The notes beneath the pieces are model-generated. The model worked only from the letters and a program-made list of their open reading frames with translations. It had not been told where the DNA came from and searched no databases. Below, piece by piece: positions 13,252-13,727 of a DNA stretch of 13,727 nucleotides (positions within the stretch are counted from its first letter, which is position 1; each line of letters starts with the position of its first letter). A program made the position numbers and the translations under genes. Source of the stretch: Rhizobium sp. Q54 (GTDB taxonomy: Bacteria; Pseudomonadota; Alphaproteobacteria; Rhizobiales; Beijerinckiaceae); contig CAMDOY010000060.1 of assembly GCA_945903655.1 (NCBI GenBank), positions 1 through 13,727 on the forward strand, given 5' to 3'.

Positions 13252-13727
13252 ATGAGCGACAACACAGGCGCAGCCCCCAATCCCCCGCGCGATCTGCACG
13301 AGCATCTAGCCGCGCTGGACGCCGCAGGGCTGCTGGTGCGCATCGACCGTCCCATCAACAAGGACACCCAGTTGCAACCGCTGGTGCGCTGGCAGTTCAT
13401 CGGCGGCATGCCCGAAGATGAGCGCAAGGCCTTCCTCTTCACCCATGTGGTGGACTCCAAGGGCAAGCGCTACGACATGCCCGTACTGCTGGGCGCCCTT
13501 GCAGGCTCGCCCCGCATCTACGCCATGGGCATGGGCAGGCCCACGAGCGAAATCGGTCACGCCTGGATGGACGCCGTCGCCAATCCCGTGCCGCCAGTCA
13601 CCGTCGCCACGGGCGCCTGTCAGGAGGTCGTGATATCAGGCGACGCCTTGAAGCAGCCCGGCGGCGGCCTCGCCATGTTGCCGGTTCCCATTTCAACGCC
13701 CGGCTATGACGCGGCGCCCTATCTCAC
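13252..13727 (+). CDS. UbiD-family decarboxylase, N-terminal part (cut by window edge)
   Basis: The first 158 codons of a UbiD-family protein; the gene continues past the window. UbiD enzymes use prenylated FMN to decarboxylate, or reversibly carboxylate, aromatic and alpha,beta-unsaturated acids. The family's opening is seen in DLHEHLAALDAAGLLVRIDR and then in MPVLLGALAGSPRIYAMGMG, with the N-terminal part of the catalytic domain in ATGACQEVVISGDALKQ (the family's (A)..(V/C)(Q/K)EV...G++.DL...P) and LPVPISTPGYDAAPYLT, where classical UbiD reads LP.p..tp.DGGpYiT. The prenyl-FMN-binding and catalytic Glu-Arg-Glu residues lie beyond the window. The ATG at 13252 follows AGGA (13240-13243) by eight bases. 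A UbiX-type prenyltransferase needed for the cofactor is not in the window. Confidence 0.9.
   Translation, partial: MSDNTGAAPNPPRDLHEHLAALDAAGLLVRIDRPINKDTQLQPLVRWQFIGGMPEDERKAFLFTHVVDSKGKRYDMPVLLGALAGSPRIYAMGMGRPTSEIGHAWMDAVANPVPPVTVATGACQEVVISGDALKQPGGGLAMLPVPISTPGYDAAPYL

Noticed and set aside
1..13727. CRISPR arrays, insertion sequences, integrases and riboswitches
   Set aside because: I looked for regularly spaced repeats, transposase or integrase motifs and conserved riboswitch cores and saw none. Short or degenerate examples could still be missed by eye.

Overview
The window looks like chromosomal DNA of a GC-rich alphaproteobacterium, most likely of the order Hyphomicrobiales (Rhizobiales). 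The clues are the EF-Tu N-terminus (start MAKEKF, then PHCNIGTIGHVDHGKT), a host-attachment/baeRF-type protein, a PHA-synthase-like hydrolase, and a load of Bug/TctC, VOC, UbiD and molybdenum-hydroxylase genes typical of catabolic regions in that group. The assignment is by eye; no database was searched.

Layout, left to right. (1) 1-128, minus: start of tuf (EF-Tu), cut by the window edge, followed by a 394-base gene-free region holding a plausible tuf promoter. (2) 523-2220, plus: an unusual 565-aa asparaginase-fold protein that lacks most of the canonical catalytic residues. It converges, across a hairpin, on a minus-strand pair of VOC-family protein (4086-3292) then Bug/TctC-type periplasmic binding protein (3280-2264). 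(3) 4223-6067, plus: an alpha/beta hydrolase and a ketopantoate-reductase-family oxidoreductase, divergent from the VOC gene. (4) 6134-6207, minus: tRNA-Gly(UCC) with its own candidate promoter. (5) 6326-7360, plus: a PhaC-like hydrolase with a Cys nucleophile, overlapping tail-to-tail with a minus-strand host-attachment/baeRF-type protein (7757-7314). (6) 8546-7836, minus: a ModA-like binding protein with no signal peptide, divergent from (7) a tight plus-strand operon, coxM-coxS-coxL-like three-subunit molybdenum hydroxylase (8715-12416), alpha/beta hydrolase (12440-13228) and the N-terminal part of a UbiD-family decarboxylase (13252 to the edge).

How the genes may work together. Region 7 reads as one transcription unit: a molybdenum hydroxylase would hydroxylate or oxidise an aromatic, heteroaromatic or aldehyde substrate, an enol-lactonase-like hydrolase would cleave an ester, lactone or C-C bond, and a prenyl-FMN-dependent UbiD enzyme would decarboxylate or carboxylate an unsaturated or aromatic acid. 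Regions 2 and 3 add a binding protein, a possible dioxygenase- or glyoxalase-like protein, a meta-cleavage-type hydrolase and an NADPH-dependent reductase, consistent with uptake and breakdown of an organic acid. The substrate cannot be read from the sequence. The most notable points are the Mo-hydroxylase/hydrolase/UbiD operon beside a leaderless ModA-like protein with operator-like repeats between them, the active-site-altered asparaginase homologue, and the placement of about 6 kb of catabolic genes between tuf and a co-oriented tRNA-Gly.
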